Below are positions 63,811 to 64,000 of a stretch of DNA of 64,000 bases, piece after piece (positions within the stretch are counted from its first letter, which is position 1; every line of letters begins with the position of its first letter). The notes beneath the pieces were generated by a model that was not told the DNA's origin, did not search any database, and saw only the letters and a list, made by a program, of their open reading frames with translations. Both the position numbers and the translations under genes were made by a program. This stretch comes from Sphingomonas carotinifaciens (GTDB lineage: Bacteria; Pseudomonadota; Alphaproteobacteria; Sphingomonadales; Sphingomonadaceae): contig NZ_WSUT01000001.1 of the NCBI RefSeq assembly GCF_009789535.1, positions 186,001-250,000 of the forward strand, given 5' to 3'.

Positions 63811-64000
63811 CGTGCATCATCATCACCGTGCCCGACCCCCCAGACCGCGCGCCCTGACCCCCGGCCGGATGGCGGCGCCCGCCGCGGTGATGGCGGTCCG
63901 CCCGCGCTTCTACCGCGCCGGTCGCCTGAGCCCGCTGACCACGCTGGCGATCCGCGGTGCGGCGGTCCTGCTGCTCGTCGGCATCGCGCTGGGCGGGCAC
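63811..64000 (+). CDS. Probable potassium-channel family protein, 5' end only
   Basis: Plus-strand frame open from GTG 63811 (AGG shortly upstream; an in-frame ATG at 63868 is an alternative) to the window edge. The visible part is a basic leader (HHHHRARPPRPRALTPGRM) and the first membrane helix, AVRPRFYRAGRLSPLTTLAI followed by RGAAVLLLVGIALGG. This start recalls two-helix ion-channel proteins of sphingomonads; the selectivity filter lies beyond the window, so the call is tentative. Confidence 0.45.

Noticed and set aside
63764..64000. Minus-strand frame at the right edge
   Set aside because: Gln/Arg/Gly-rich shadow of the plus-strand channel-like frame, which has a coherent membrane helix.

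Overview
The window reads as a chromosomal segment of a GC-rich alphaproteobacterium, most likely Sphingomonas or a close relative. This is inferred from the many TonB-dependent receptors (four), Tat-type or lipoprotein periplasmic enzymes, an HWE-family sensor kinase, small proteins of a type I associate with sphingomonads, and very dense gene packing with TGATG, GTGA and ATGA stop/start overlaps. No rRNA, tRNA or CRISPR array was seen.

Layout. 1-4.3 kb: the 3' end of an acid phosphatase-GDPD fusion, then an insertion-sequence cluster. One IS5-family element is intact; a second was disrupted by an IS3-family element and itself sits inside a decayed EamA permease gene. 4.8-5.7 kb: a GNAT toxin/DUF1778 antitoxin pair with a palindromic operator. 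6-13.6 kb: small hypotheticals, a GAF-GGDEF-EAL protein with a degenerate GGDEF site, a hemerythrin-like protein, an I78-type inhibitor lipoprotein, an aldo/keto reductase with a divergent LysR regulator, and a decayed stretch with GntR/MocR and DUF983 remnants.

13.6-26.9 kb: a pectin/arabinan/galactan utilisation locus. On the minus strand are GH43 and GH27. On the plus strand a TonB receptor, two GH43 proteins and a PL10 pectate lyase overlap end to end. On the minus strand again are a CE8 pectin methylesterase and a CE12 acetylesterase. Three near-identical operator-like sites (TGACACCGGT core) lie at its promoter regions, which suggests one trans-acting regulator of LacI type. 27-35.3 kb: a ZnuD-like TonB receptor, an FCD-type GntR regulator and a five-gene catabolic operon (DUF1185, alpha/beta hydrolase, two aldehyde dehydrogenases, flavin reductase). 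Similar ATGRTATACCAW sites precede the receptor and the operon. The substrate is unknown, and this is the best candidate here for an undescribed pathway.

35.3-43.8 kb: a YdjM-like membrane protein, small hypotheticals, a GH130-like glycosidase, a two-component system with a divergent OB-fold protein, a membrane GGDEF-EAL protein and, convergent to it, an RpfF-type DSF synthase homologue. 43.9-50.4 kb: a DUF2946/TonB receptor/PepSY metal-uptake unit and a hybrid histidine kinase. 50.4-54 kb: two tandem ferritin-like proteins and an outer-membrane beta-barrel. 54-64 kb: a sugar ABC importer (solute-binding lipoprotein and two permeases, no ATPase) divergent from a large TonB receptor, a GT2 glycosyltransferase, a multi-sensor HWE kinase, and the start of a probable potassium-channel gene at the right edge.
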